A DNA stretch of 64,000 bases from Parageobacillus caldoxylosilyticus NBRC 107762. GTDB taxonomy: Bacteria; Bacillota; Bacilli; Bacillales; Anoxybacillaceae. Position 1 is the first letter of the stretch. Each line of letters opens with the position of its first letter. The DNA lies in contig NZ_BAWO01000008.1 in NCBI RefSeq assembly GCF_000632715.1, positions 36,373 to 100,372 of the forward strand, read 5' to 3'. Below are positions 8,886-16,662 of the stretch, in pieces. The notes under the pieces were generated by a model that did no database searches, was not told the DNA's origin, and saw only the letters and a list, made by a program, of their open reading frames with translations. A program made the translations under genes and the position numbers.

Positions 8886-8917
8886 AAAAAGAGCTGGCCC
8901 AAAGATGGGACAGCTTT
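8886..8917 (-). terminator. Intercistronic hairpin between dapH and dapL
   Basis: AAAGAGCTG/CAGCTTT stem with an internal CCA/TGG pair, followed on the minus strand by TTTTT. It lies between two genes of one pathway, so it may attenuate dapL or stabilise dapH mRNA. Confidence 0.6.
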
Positions 8918-8932
8918 CGTGTTTGGCTATGT

Positions 8933-9643
8933 TTATAACTGGCGAAGTTCTTGTTTAATTTCTGTTTTTGCTCTTGTTTTTTCATCAATTTGCTTAATCA
9001 CGCGCGCCGGCACACCAGCCACCACCGTATACGGAGGCACATCTTCCACTACAACAGCACCTGCTGCAACAACGGCGCCCTTGCCGACCGTAACCCCCTC
9101 TAAAATAACGGCGTTCGCTCCAATCACTACATCGTCTTCAACGATCACTGGTTTAGCGGAAGGCGGCTCAATCACGCCTGCTAAGACAGCGCCGGCGCCA
9201 ACATGGCAGTTCTTTCCGACCGTTGCGCGGCCGCCGAGCACTGCGTTCATATCAATCATCGTTCCCTCGCCGACGACGGCGCCGATGTTAATGACCGCCC
9301 CCATCATAATAACCGCATTATCGCCAATTTCGACTTGATCACGGATAATTGCGCCCGGCTCGATGCGCGCTTTTACTCCTTTCAAATCAAGAAGCGGAAT
9401 CGCGGAATTGCGGCGGTCGTTTTCAATGACATAATCCTCGATCTTGTCTTTATTGGCTTCCAACGCCGCTTGAATTTCTTGCCATTCCCCAAAAACAACG
9501 CCCGTATTCCCTGTAATAAACGTTTTCGCGCTTGCGCCAAAATCGATTCCTTCCAGGTTCCCTTTTATGTATACTTTAACAGGGGTGGATTTTTTGCTGT
9601 TTTGAATAAACGAAATGATTTCATTTGCATCCATCATCTTCAT
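8933..9643 (-). CDS. dapH: Tetrahydrodipicolinate N-acetyltransferase
   Basis: Acetylates 2,3,4,5-tetrahydrodipicolinate with acetyl-CoA, the step before aminotransfer and DapL in DAP synthesis. An N-terminal DapH domain (about 1-85) precedes a left-handed beta-helix of hexapeptide repeats from about residue 90 ([20 protein letters not shown] and onward). It is nearly identical in layout to B. subtilis DapH/YkuQ, 236 residues. The ATG at 9643 gives MKMMDANE, the conserved start, with GGAGG ~9 nt upstream. Confidence 0.95.
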   Translation of the reverse strand: MKMMDANEIISFIQNSKKSTPVKVYIKGNLEGIDFGASAKTFITGNTGVVFGEWQEIQAALEANKDKIEDYVIENDRRNSAIPLLDLKGVKARIEPGAIIRDQVEIGDNAVIMMGAVINIGAVVGEGTMIDMNAVLGGRATVGKNCHVGAGAVLAGVIEPPSAKPVIVEDDVVIGANAVILEGVTVGKGAVVAAGAVVVEDVPPYTVVAGVPARVIKQIDEKTRAKTEIKQELRQL

Positions 9644-9716
9644 GGGCCACATCCTCCTTTACATCTGTATTCTTTTTTACTTTAGCAAAACAGAGATAAT
9701 GGTGACAAGCATAAAT

Positions 9717-10589
9717 TCATGAAACAAAATTTTGCAGCACCTTCTGGAAGGCTTGTACTTGCGGAAGCTGCCATGCTGCTTCCGAGCTTATAAGCCATGT
9801 ATCTCTCGTCATCCGTTCGCCATGCTTATCTTTTAGCGCAATCATATGAACAAGATGTTGCTCTCGGTCATCTAAAGCAATTTCCGGTAAAATGGCATAG
9901 CCAACTCCATGATAAGCAAGCTGTTTGCATGTTTCGATTTGATCGACGATGACCGTTCGCGGCGGAAGGGCTTGAAATTGCTCATGCCACCATTGTTGAA
10001 TGTGCAGCGAATACGTCGAGTCGCTTTTAAATTGAATAAACGGCCGGTCGGTATGGGGCAACTGCTCTAGAGATTGAATTTCTTGGTCTACTAAATATAA
10101 CTGATCCGTAAATAAACGTGTCGCAATCCCGCTCCAATTTGGTTTTCCGCGAACAATTCCGAGTTGAAACCGATTTTCATACATGCCGCTTAAGACTTCG
10201 CTTGTCCATCCCGTTGTCAACGACACATTTACATTTGGGTATAATATCATAAACGTTTTTAAAACTGCGGGAAGCCAATGCTGCGCAACAATGGAAACAA
10301 CCGCTAATGTTAATGTTCCACTTATTTGTCCGGCCAGTTGTTCGATCTCTTCTTTTACTTTGTTCGTTTTCTGCACTATTTCTTTTGCAAGCTGGACAAT
10401 TTTTTCTCCCTCTGGTGTTAACAGTAAACCTCTCTGAGACCGGATAAATATTTTCACATTCCAGCTGGCTTCTATCGCCTGTAGTCGCTGGGACAATGCG
10501 GATTGAGTAACATAGAGCTGGGCTGCCGCTTTCCTCATATTTAATTCTTCCGCCAAAACGGTAAGTATTTCATACTCCGAAATATTCAA
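9717..10589 (-). CDS. ccpC: LysR-type catabolite control protein CcpC
   Basis: Transcriptional regulator; in B. subtilis CcpC represses citZ and citB in response to citrate. It has an N-terminal winged HTH (MRKAAAQLYVTQSALSQRLQ) and a LysR substrate-binding domain from ~90. The segment HTDRPFIQFKSDSTY and the QIETCKQ region match CcpC. The TTG at 10589 is chosen: AGGGTGATAGC precedes it by 7 nt and the next residues (NISEYEILTVLAEELNM) align with the B. subtilis start. Genes darB and ccpC are adjacent in B. subtilis; here a TauE-like gene lies between them. Confidence 0.88.
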   Translation of the reverse strand: MNISEYEILTVLAEELNMRKAAAQLYVTQSALSQRLQAIEASWNVKIFIRSQRGLLLTPEGEKIVQLAKEIVQKTNKVKEEIEQLAGQISGTLTLAVVSIVAQHWLPAVLKTFMILYPNVNVSLTTGWTSEVLSGMYENRFQLGIVRGKPNWSGIATRLFTDQLYLVDQEIQSLEQLPHTDRPFIQFKSDSTYSLHIQQWWHEQFQALPPRTVIVDQIETCKQLAYHGVGYAILPEIALDDREQHLVHMIALKDKHGERMTRDTWLISSEAAWQLPQVQAFQKVLQNFVS

Positions 10590-10604
10590 GCTATCACCCT
10601 TTTG

Positions 10605-10619
10605 ATAAGTTTTTCTTAT
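10605..10619. promoter_or_regulatory. Candidate CcpC operator (ATAA-N7-TTAT)
   Basis: GATAAGTTTTTCTTATC contains the exact dyad ATAA-N7-TTAT reported for CcpC sites at citB/citZ of B. subtilis. It lies 15-30 nt upstream of the ccpC start in the region shared with the divergent TauE-type gene. Autoregulation of ccpC, and control of the exporter, is inferred. Confidence 0.55.
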
Positions 10620-10705
10620 CATTTCCGTCCATTTTTTTAAAATTTTCTTATTGTTATAAAATGAATACAATAGCTGTAGAACGTTTGGAGAAAGGGGTGC
10701 CCTGC

Positions 10706-11449
10706 ATGGACTGGGTACTGTTTGTCCTCGTTGGATTTGCGACTTCGTTCGTTGGTACATTAGCTGGCGGCGGTGGCCTTATTGGCATGCCTGTTTTGCT
10801 TATGATTGGTGTCCCTATCCATCAGGCCATTGCCGCCGCCAAGTTTTCCAATACAATCAGCTCGTTTTCCAGCTTCTTCGTCCTATTTCGCCAGCAAAGC
10901 ATTCGTTGGAAACAGTTGTTGCTGATCATCCCTATTAGTCTCGGTGGAGGAGCAACAGGAGGAGTCATCGCCTCGTTGTTGTCTGAACGAACGATGACCA
11001 TCATCGCCATTATTTTGTTAATGTTCGCACTATGCCTGCAAGTTTTCAAAAAACAGCCTGAGCATGCGGCAGCGGCTCCTTCTCTCCCTAAAACCTTATA
11101 TCCTATTCTTTACGGCATTAGCGTCTATGACGGAATGTTTGGCCCAGGCCAAGCAACAATGCTCATGTATGCTTATTTGCGCACCGGCATGGATTACCTA
11201 TCTGCCATCGCTTTTACAAGATTTCAAACTTTTATTAGCTGCTTTGGAGCACTGACATCCTACTTATACAACGGTCATATCAACTGGCATATCGCTCCCT
11301 TCTTAGCGATTGGATCATTCATCGGTGCACAATTATCGGTACAAGTGGCGCAAAAACTGAAGCAAAAACAGCTGCAATTTTTATTGCACACCATTACCTT
11401 TCTGCTTATCGTTCAGCTTATTTTTAATATGGTTTATGGTAATCATTAA
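10706..11449 (+). CDS. TauE/SafE family membrane exporter (DUF81)
   Basis: About 248 residues with seven or eight hydrophobic segments; the N-terminus has the conserved GFATSFVGTLAGGGGLIGMP repeat motif and the second repeat contains YDGMFGPGQATMLM. Members export sulfite, sulfoacetate or related anions, but the substrate here is unknown. The ATG at 10706 follows AAAGGGG; an in-frame GTG at 10697 is possible. Divergent from ccpC; its 3' end overlaps that of convergent darB by 26 bp. It is an insertion relative to the B. subtilis order. Confidence 0.82.
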   Translation: MDWVLFVLVGFATSFVGTLAGGGGLIGMPVLLMIGVPIHQAIAAAKFSNTISSFSSFFVLFRQQSIRWKQLLLIIPISLGGGATGGVIASLLSERTMTIIAIILLMFALCLQVFKKQPEHAAAAPSLPKTLYPILYGISVYDGMFGPGQATMLMYAYLRTGMDYLSAIAFTRFQTFISCFGALTSYLYNGHINWHIAPFLAIGSFIGAQLSVQVAQKLKQKQLQFLLHTITFLLIVQLIFNMVYGNH

Positions 11450-11882
11450 GCTTTCGCAGCTGTTTATTCAATCGTTTAAGTATTTCTCGCCTTGTAAAAA
11501 TCCCTTCAAAATAGCCGTCTTTATTTTCTACACAAACAAACGGATGGTTGACAATCAGTCCAATTCCTTTAACGATGTCATCATCCAATAAAAGACGCGG
11601 AATATCCTTATTCATCACTTCCTCGACTTTCATTGTTTCCAGCCTCTCAAATTCAATGCGTTCCAATCCTAAAATCGCATCCATGATCATTGTCATGCTG
11701 ATTAATCCATGAAGTTTATAGGAAGTGTCCAATACAGGAATAGCGGAGTAACCGGTTTTGGTTAATACTAATAACGCGTGGTCTAAATAGTTCCCAAGTT
11801 GGACGTGCGCTACTTTATCCGAAGGAATAAGAAACTGCGCCACCGTCATCTTGGCAAATTTTTTGTTTTCCAAAACTGTCAT
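11424..11882 (-). CDS. darB: DarB, c-di-AMP-binding CBS-pair protein
   Basis: A stand-alone protein of two CBS domains (152 residues), matching B. subtilis YkuL/DarB: KVAHVQ, HALLVLTKTGYSAIPVLD, IEFERLE, EVMNKDIPRL and FVCVEN are all recognisable. In B. subtilis apo-DarB binds Rel and pyruvate carboxylase, linking potassium/c-di-AMP to stringent response. The start ATG has GGAAGACAGG upstream. The tail overlaps the 3' end of the TauE-type gene. Confidence 0.92.
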   Translation of the reverse strand: MTVLENKKFAKMTVAQFLIPSDKVAHVQLGNYLDHALLVLTKTGYSAIPVLDTSYKLHGLISMTMIMDAILGLERIEFERLETMKVEEVMNKDIPRLLLDDDIVKGIGLIVNHPFVCVENKDGYFEGIFTRREILKRLNKQLRKLNDYHKPY

Positions 11883-11955
11883 ACCTGTCTTCCGCCTTTC
11901 TCTTTTTAGCGTTTCCCCTCTTCAGTTTATCATATTTTATTGCCTTCCATAAAAA

Positions 11956-11988
11956 AATACTATCGCTTGCCAGCGGAACGATAGTATT
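11956..11988 (-). terminator. Terminator of the AbbA-like gene
   Basis: AATACTATCG/CGATAGTATT stem, followed on the minus strand by TTTTTTT. Confidence 0.8.
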
Positions 11989-11998
11989 ATGTAAAATT

Positions 11999-12193
11999 CT
12001 ATGTTTCCTGCAGAAGACGGTCATATAAACGCAAAAGCTGTTGATACCGCTTTGCATCCACTTGCTTATCCCCATTTTCAATGTCAGCAATCTCACAGCG
12101 AACAAGCTCTAAGGCATATTGCTGTGTAAACAAAAGATCCAAAAGCAAGCGCTGCTCTTCATGCGATAATATTTCAAGAATCGGCTTTCTCAT
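11999..12193 (-). CDS. abbA: AbbA-like antirepressor of AbrB
   Basis: This 64-residue helical protein contains EEQRLLLDLLFTQQYALELV, EIADIENG and LLRLYDRLL, which resemble B. subtilis AbbA (inhibitor of the transition-state repressor AbrB, made under Spo0A control). Placement next to darB is as in B. subtilis. SD GGGGGAATGAAAC precedes the ATG. Recognition is from memory of a small protein, hence moderate confidence. Confidence 0.7.
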   Translation of the reverse strand: MRKPILEILSHEEQRLLLDLLFTQQYALELVRCEIADIENGDKQVDAKRYQQLLRLYDRLLQET

Positions 12194-12271
12194 GTTTCAT
12201 TCCCCCTTTGCAAAACTATATATATTCCGCAAAAACGGAAAAAAGTCATGGAAAAAAAGACTTCCTTCCTT

Positions 12272-12301
12272 ATAAAGGCTTTTGCTTAAAGGCTTTTGCT
12301 G
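12272..12301. repeat. Short tandem duplication
   Basis: AAAGGCTTTTGCTT is followed directly by AAAGGCTTTTGCTG, two near-identical units in the gap between the abbA-like gene and the small membrane protein. No function is apparent. Confidence 0.6.
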
Positions 12302-12371
12302 TCCGCCGCCCAGGCGCATTTTGTTTTATTCCCTGCACATAGCTGGGTTATATGACGATAAAGCAAAAAAA

Positions 12372-12402
12372 GAGCAATCCTTAATAGGACTGCTCCATTG
12401 CT
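12372..12402 (-). terminator. Terminator of the small membrane protein gene
   Basis: GAGCAATCCT/AGGACTGCTC with a TAAT loop, followed on the minus strand by TTTTTTT. Confidence 0.8.
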
Positions 12403-12410
12403 TATTTGCC

Positions 12411-12644
12411 TTACCAGTAGCGCAACGCCAAATAAAAAATAACAACCGCGGCCAGCAAAGCCGCCAACAAATACGCTAAAAAAACAGGATTGCGCAAATA
12501 GGCATGCTCCTGCACTGCCTTTGGGATCGGAGCATCTAGTTCTTCCTGCCATTTTTGCTGGCGGCCAAGACGGTACGTATAGACAAATCCGATAACGGCA
12601 ATAAGAACGACAAGGATGGACAATACAAATATCAGCTGTGCCAT
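12411..12644 (-). CDS. Small two-TM membrane protein, unknown function
   Basis: 77 residues: a hydrophobic segment at about 3-23 (IFVLSILVVLIAVIGFVYTY), a charged middle (RLGRQQKWQEELDAPIPK) and a second at about 54-74. SD GAGGTGAAG precedes the ATG. It lies downstream of the EAL protein gene ykuI with 55 bp between, but each has its own signals. I do not recognise the family. Confidence 0.75.
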   Translation of the reverse strand: MAQLIFVLSILVVLIAVIGFVYTYRLGRQQKWQEELDAPIPKAVQEHAYLRNPVFLAYLLAALLAAVVIFYLALRYW

Positions 12645-12698
12645 TGTTTCTTCACCTCATGCTTACTTTGCCACGAGGCAAAGATTTTATACCATCCT

Positions 12699-13916
12699 TT
12701 AATAATGGACATCATGTTCGAATAAATAATTATACGATAAATCAATAAACAAGTAGTGCCGATCGTCAATCGGGTACGAATACGTGCGGATCGTTTCCCC
12801 GGTTTCGATGTCGGCGTATAGATCGGATAAAATTCCGCGTTTGCGCGAGCGCATGCGAATAATATTTTCTAAAAAATACGGACGCCAGCTCCAATTTTTC
12901 ATATAATATTGCGGCTCAAGCTCCCAGCGGCCGTTGCGCTTAAACATATTGGCAGACTGTTGGAAGCCATCCTCGTCGCAAACATAAATGCGGAAACAAA
13001 CATCATTCAGCTCATTCGCTAAAAGCGAAATCAGCTCATTAAAATCCGTGACTTTCTTATATTTGGCCAAAAGCGCCGTCAGCCGCTGCTGAAACTGTTC
13101 GGAAATATGATAAAGCGTTTCTAGCTTTTTCTTTTCCTGTTGAATAAAATGATGGCATTCCTGACGCAGACGTTCCTTTAACATATCGCGCGGCACTAAC
13201 TCTGGAGAAGGTTTCGCCAAATAGTACCCTTGGTAATAACGTCCGCCGTTTCGCCACGCGTATTGCAATTGAAAAGATGTTTCGATATCTTCGTATAAAA
13301 GCGTGGCGCCGATTTTGCGGGCTAACAGCGAAATAGAATAAACAATGTCTTGATACGCTTGATGCACAGAAGTTTTCCGCAATTGACGCAAATCAATTTT
13401 CAAAATATCTGGCGACAGCACGCCGATTCTTTCTAAGTTGCTGCTATGTTCTCCGATGTTGTCTACCGCGATTTTTACTCCATACGTACGGATATAGGTC
13501 AATAAATGGCTTAACTGATCTAAATCACCCTTAAAATGCTGCTCATTAATTTCGAGTACAATGCGTTCTAACGACAATCCTCTTGTTTCATATTGAAGAA
13601 GCAGCTGCAAAAACGAATCGGCACGGTCAAGCATCAATAAATTCGCATCGCGATTTAAAAAAATAAGCGGTGTATAATCGTCGAGGGAAAGAAAATAATC
13701 GAGCGCTTTTTTGGTTACCACTTCATCTACTTCTAAACGGAATTCTTCCGGTATGGTATCATCGTGGAAAAACGGACCTAAACTGACAACCCCTGTTTCA
13801 GACTGATATCTTCCTAATACTTCATAGCCAATGACACAATGTTCATCGGCGCTGAAAATAGCCTGATAGTATGGAAAAACTTGCTGCAAATTCGCCATTA
13901 CATCTAACGCATCCAC
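12699..13916 (-). CDS. ykuI: YkuI, EAL-domain c-di-GMP-binding protein
   Basis: About 405 residues: an EAL domain (roughly 1-250) with YEVLGR in place of the canonical EALLR, ILEINEQHF, VDNIGE and QGYYLAKP, then the YkuI_C (PAS-like) domain to the end. B. subtilis YkuI binds c-di-GMP but has not shown phosphodiesterase activity. The GTG at 13916 is chosen because it follows GAGGTGAGC and yields VDALDVMANL, matching the B. subtilis N-terminus. The upstream frame extension has no SD. Confidence 0.92.
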   Translation of the reverse strand: MDALDVMANLQQVFPYYQAIFSADEHCVIGYEVLGRYQSETGVVSLGPFFHDDTIPEEFRLEVDEVVTKKALDYFLSLDDYTPLIFLNRDANLLMLDRADSFLQLLLQYETRGLSLERIVLEINEQHFKGDLDQLSHLLTYIRTYGVKIAVDNIGEHSSNLERIGVLSPDILKIDLRQLRKTSVHQAYQDIVYSISLLARKIGATLLYEDIETSFQLQYAWRNGGRYYQGYYLAKPSPELVPRDMLKERLRQECHHFIQQEKKKLETLYHISEQFQQRLTALLAKYKKVTDFNELISLLANELNDVCFRIYVCDEDGFQQSANMFKRNGRWELEPQYYMKNWSWRPYFLENIIRMRSRKRGILSDLYADIETGETIRTYSYPIDDRHYLFIDLSYNYLFEHDVHY

Positions 13917-14052
13917 CTTGCTCACCTCTTTTGCATACACCCTCTTTGTTTTATTATATCATACGTCCACCCCCCATAACTGCATCGTTAAGGCTGTCCT
14001 GTCTAAAAAATGTTTGCATGAAATAAACATTCGTACATGCTGTCGAAACAAA

Positions 14053-14082
14053 AAGCGGTTCCCTGCCGTTAGGAAACCGCTT
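14053..14082 (-). terminator. Terminator displaced from fadH
   Basis: AAGCGGTT/AACCGCTT stem with minus-strand TTTTTG after it. It now lies about 170 bp beyond the fadH stop because an IS200/IS605-like segment sits between. Confidence 0.75.
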
Positions 14083-14083
14083 A

Positions 14084-14245
14084 TCCATGTGAACTACCCG
14101 CCACCTGCGCTTCGCTTAGAGGCGGGGTTTCAAGAGGCTTGTATGTTTTCGCCGAACGATAAGCAACATACAAGAACCCTTTACGCTTCACTTTCACTGG
14201 TGTTATCGCACCTTCACGTTTAGAAGTGGGAGACTTCTTTCGGGA
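14084..14245 (-). mobile_element. ORF-less IS200/IS605-type end with omega-RNA-like fold
   Basis: This segment separates the fadH stop codon from its terminator. On the minus strand it contains a 10-bp stem CTTGTATGTT/AACATACAAG (14138-14174) and ends in a hairpin CCCGCC/GGCGGG with loop CTAAGCGAAGC (14097-14127), typical of the right end of tnpB-bearing elements. The same loop recurs at 62085-62111. No transposase or tnpB frame is present. A non-autonomous copy or decayed remnant is likely; exact ends unknown. Confidence 0.6.
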
Positions 14246-14249
14246 TATG

Positions 14250-15014
14250 TTAAAACGGGCGCCGATTGAGCCATTGTCCTCCGTCCATCGTAATGCATTC
14301 CCCATTAATATAAGCCGCGTCATCCGAGAGCAGAAAAGCAGCAAGAGCAGCGACTTCTTCCGGTGTGCCAAGCCGTCCTAACGGAACGCTTTCAATCGTC
14401 AGCCTTTCCGCTTCCTCTGATTCCCACAGCTTCTCTGCTCCTCCCGTCCGCTCAATCGGCCCAGGGGCAATCGCATTGACGCGGAATCCGTATTTTTTTC
14501 CCCATTCGACAGCGAGCGTTCTTGTCATCGCCAATACTCCCGCTTTCGCACTTGCAGAATGAATCACCCCTGCGCCGGCGTGCCAGGCATATGTAGCAAC
14601 AATGTTGATGATCGAACCTTTTTGGCCGCGTTGAATCCAATAGTTCCCGACCTCGCGGCTGCAATAAAATGTACCGTTTAATACGATATTGATCACGCTA
14701 TTCCAGCCATTAATCGATAGCTTTTCCGCCGGACAAATAAAATTGCCCGCCGCGTTGTTAATGAGTGCATCAATTTTGCCAAATTCCGCATCCGTCCGTT
14801 TAACCATTTCCGCCACTAATTCCGGGTCGCGCACATCCATTTGTATCGGCAACACTTTTCCGTTGGGCGATTCAATCTCTTTTTTCGCTTCCTCAAGCGC
14901 TTCCAGCCGTCTTCCGGTAATGACGACGTTGGCGCCGTCTGCCGCAAATCGCTTTGCCATATACTTCCCCATCCCGCTCGAACCGCCGGTTACAATAATG
15001 ACTTTTCCGTTCAT
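14250..15014 (-). CDS. fadH: 2,4-dienoyl-CoA reductase (SDR)
   Basis: NADPH-dependent reductase for beta-oxidation of unsaturated fatty acids, matching B. subtilis FadH/YkuF over 254 residues. TGGSSGMGKYMA is the cofactor loop; NNAAGNFICPAEKLS and IAPGPIERTGGAEKLWES are diagnostic. The classic Tyr-x3-Lys is SASAK here, as in the dienoyl-CoA reductase family, where Tyr is not in the usual place. SD GGAGGAG lies upstream. A FadR-like box 20-37 bp upstream supports fatty-acid control. Confidence 0.92.
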   Translation of the reverse strand: MNGKVIIVTGGSSGMGKYMAKRFAADGANVVITGRRLEALEEAKKEIESPNGKVLPIQMDVRDPELVAEMVKRTDAEFGKIDALINNAAGNFICPAEKLSINGWNSVINIVLNGTFYCSREVGNYWIQRGQKGSIINIVATYAWHAGAGVIHSASAKAGVLAMTRTLAVEWGKKYGFRVNAIAPGPIERTGGAEKLWESEEAERLTIESVPLGRLGTPEEVAALAAFLLSDDAAYINGECITMDGGQWLNRRPF

Positions 15015-15033
15015 ATTTCTCCTCCTTCACAAA

Positions 15034-15051
15034 TGACTGATGATTCATTCA
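15034..15051. promoter_or_regulatory. FadR-type operator upstream of fadH
   Basis: TGACTGATGATTCATTCA (its complement reads TGAATGAATCATCAGTCA) agrees with the B. subtilis FadR consensus TGAATGAWTANTCATTCA at all but two defined positions. In B. subtilis the fadHG operon belongs to the FadR regulon. The regulator gene itself is not obvious in this window. Confidence 0.65.
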
Positions 15052-15155
15052 TTTCTATCTTACTACAAAAATAAAGAATTTTCTAACATTATTTTTATCC
15101 TATTGTTCTTTCCTTTAATTTTCCGCTATAATAAAACTAATTGTGAAAGGACGGC

Positions 15156-16037
15156 ATGATAATGGAACATTTGGAAACTGCAAAAATGAACCGGCGCACA
15201 TTTTTAAAAAAAATGGTTCTTACCGGCCTTGGCGGAATATTGACAACATCATTCAGCTACGGTTACGCCCGTTTCATTGAGCCGGCTCAATTAACCGTTA
15301 CCCACCATATTATTTCCCACCCGCTGATCCCAAAAGAGTTTACCGGGACAAAACTGTTGCAATTTAGCGATGTTCATTTAGGCCATTATTACGGATTACA
15401 ACGCTTTCGCTATACGATCGCAAAAATAAACGAATTACAGCCCGATATCGTATTGTTTACCGGCGATTTGCTGCATGAACCAAACAAGTATCCGCACATT
15501 GATGCGGTTGCCGACGCACTTTCCCACATTCGCGCTCCACTTGGGAAATTTAGCATTTACGGAAACCATGACCACGGTGGATATGGAACCGATATATATC
15601 GCCATATTATGGAGAAAGCCGGATTTCGCATGCTTGTCAATGAGCACGTTCTCATTCGGCGGCAGCATGGGCGGTTCATCGCCATCGCCGGCAGTGATGA
15701 TATGATGCTTGGTAGGCCAAACTTCGCGAAGATGGTTGAGTCGATTCCTGATTCCACTTATACGATTTTGCTGCTGCATGAGCCGGACGGCGCCATACAG
15801 ACAAGCCACTATCCCGTTCATTTGCAACTATCCGGGCACAGCCACGGCGGGCAAGTCCAGCTTCCGTTTATTGGTCCGCTAATTACGCCGCCGCTGTCGG
15901 AAAAATATTATGAAGGATTTTACCGTATTCGCCATTTAACGCTATATGTAAACCGCGGGCTTGGGACGACAAGGGTGCCGCTCCGCTTTTTGTCACCGCC
16001 GGAACTGACTGTTTTTACATTGCAGCATCGTGCATAA
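15156..16037 (+). CDS. ykuE: Tat-exported metallophosphoesterase YkuE
   Basis: An N-terminal twin-arginine signal (NRRTFLKK followed by a hydrophobic stretch) precedes a calcineurin-like phosphoesterase. Metal motifs: FSDVHLGHYY, TGDLL, YGNHDHGG, and LSGHSHGGQ. The B. subtilis counterpart YkuE is translocated by TatAyCy and stays at the cell wall. About 293 residues, full length. The ATG at 15156 is 5 nt from GAAAGGAC; 15162 is also possible. Divergent from fadH. Confidence 0.92.
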   Translation: MIMEHLETAKMNRRTFLKKMVLTGLGGILTTSFSYGYARFIEPAQLTVTHHIISHPLIPKEFTGTKLLQFSDVHLGHYYGLQRFRYTIAKINELQPDIVLFTGDLLHEPNKYPHIDAVADALSHIRAPLGKFSIYGNHDHGGYGTDIYRHIMEKAGFRMLVNEHVLIRRQHGRFIAIAGSDDMMLGRPNFAKMVESIPDSTYTILLLHEPDGAIQTSHYPVHLQLSGHSHGGQVQLPFIGPLITPPLSEKYYEGFYRIRHLTLYVNRGLGTTRVPLRFLSPPELTVFTLQHRA

Positions 16038-16122
16038 AGGGAAAATATGGCATCGTTAGAGAACTTTTTCATTAGGTCCAGCAGACGTATTCTCCTCCTT
16101 TTTGACATCCAAAAAAGCCGTT

Positions 16123-16150
16123 TTGCAAACATATGTTCATTTTGTATAAT
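16123..16150 (+). promoter_or_regulatory. SigA promoter of ykyB
   Basis: TTGCAA (16123-16128) and TATAAT (16145-16150) are spaced 16 bp, 34 nt before the ykyB start. Confidence 0.65.
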
Positions 16151-16184
16151 AAAAAATAAAATAATTAAAAAAGGAGATATGCTG

Positions 16185-16619
16185 ATGAAACCGTTGGAAC
16201 TGACGGTGGACAACATTGCAAAAGCGATTTTTATCGTCAATCGTCATGCCAAAACGGCATTAAATCCTTCTTTTCTCTACCTTTTGAAGAAAAAAGCGAT
16301 TGAAAAGCTGCTGCAGGAAGGAAAGGCGAAAAAAATCGGCCTTCATTTTTCCCGCAACCCAAAATATAGCCAACAGCAGTCCGACGTTCTTGTTTCCGTC
16401 GGCGACTACTATTTTCATATTCCCCCAACAAAAAAAGACTTCGCCACCCTTCCGCATCTTGGAGCATTAAACGATTCTTACCGAAATCCTGTCACAAGAA
16501 TGCCCCTGTCCCAGGCGAAAACGCTGCTGCAAGCCTATACCGGGATCAGCGAAACTCCTCCGAAACGAAAACAGCCGCAGCCAAGGCCGGTATTTAAACG
16601 GCTTGGCGAAAGCTACTAA
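16185..16619 (+). CDS. ykyB: YkyB family protein
   Basis: 144 residues; IFIVNRHAKTALNPSFLYLL, GKAKKIGLHFSRNPKYSQQQ and SVGDYYFHIPPTKKDF match B. subtilis YkyB throughout. The function is unknown; the protein is basic and cytosolic. AAGGAG lies 8 nt before the ATG at 16185, whereas the upstream ATG at 16179 is too close to the SD. It is the expected neighbour of ykuE and cheV. Confidence 0.9.
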   Translation: MKPLELTVDNIAKAIFIVNRHAKTALNPSFLYLLKKKAIEKLLQEGKAKKIGLHFSRNPKYSQQQSDVLVSVGDYYFHIPPTKKDFATLPHLGALNDSYRNPVTRMPLSQAKTLLQAYTGISETPPKRKQPQPRPVFKRLGESY

Positions 16620-16652
16620 AAACGGCTTCCGACTTTCGGAAGCCGTTTTCCC
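16618..16652 (+). terminator. Terminator of ykyB
   Basis: AAACGGCTTCCGA/TCGGAAGCCGTTTT stem beginning at the stop codon, followed by TTTTCCCGTTTT. Confidence 0.85.
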
Positions 16653-16662
16653 GTTTTAAAAT

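Noticed and set aside
9717..10760. CcpC starting at 10760
   Set aside because: The extra 57 residues show no homology and overlap the divergent promoter and CcpC operator; TTG 10589 has SD and matches the known N-terminus.
12272..12301. CRISPR-like repeat
   Set aside because: Only two directly adjacent units without spacers; simple tandem duplication.
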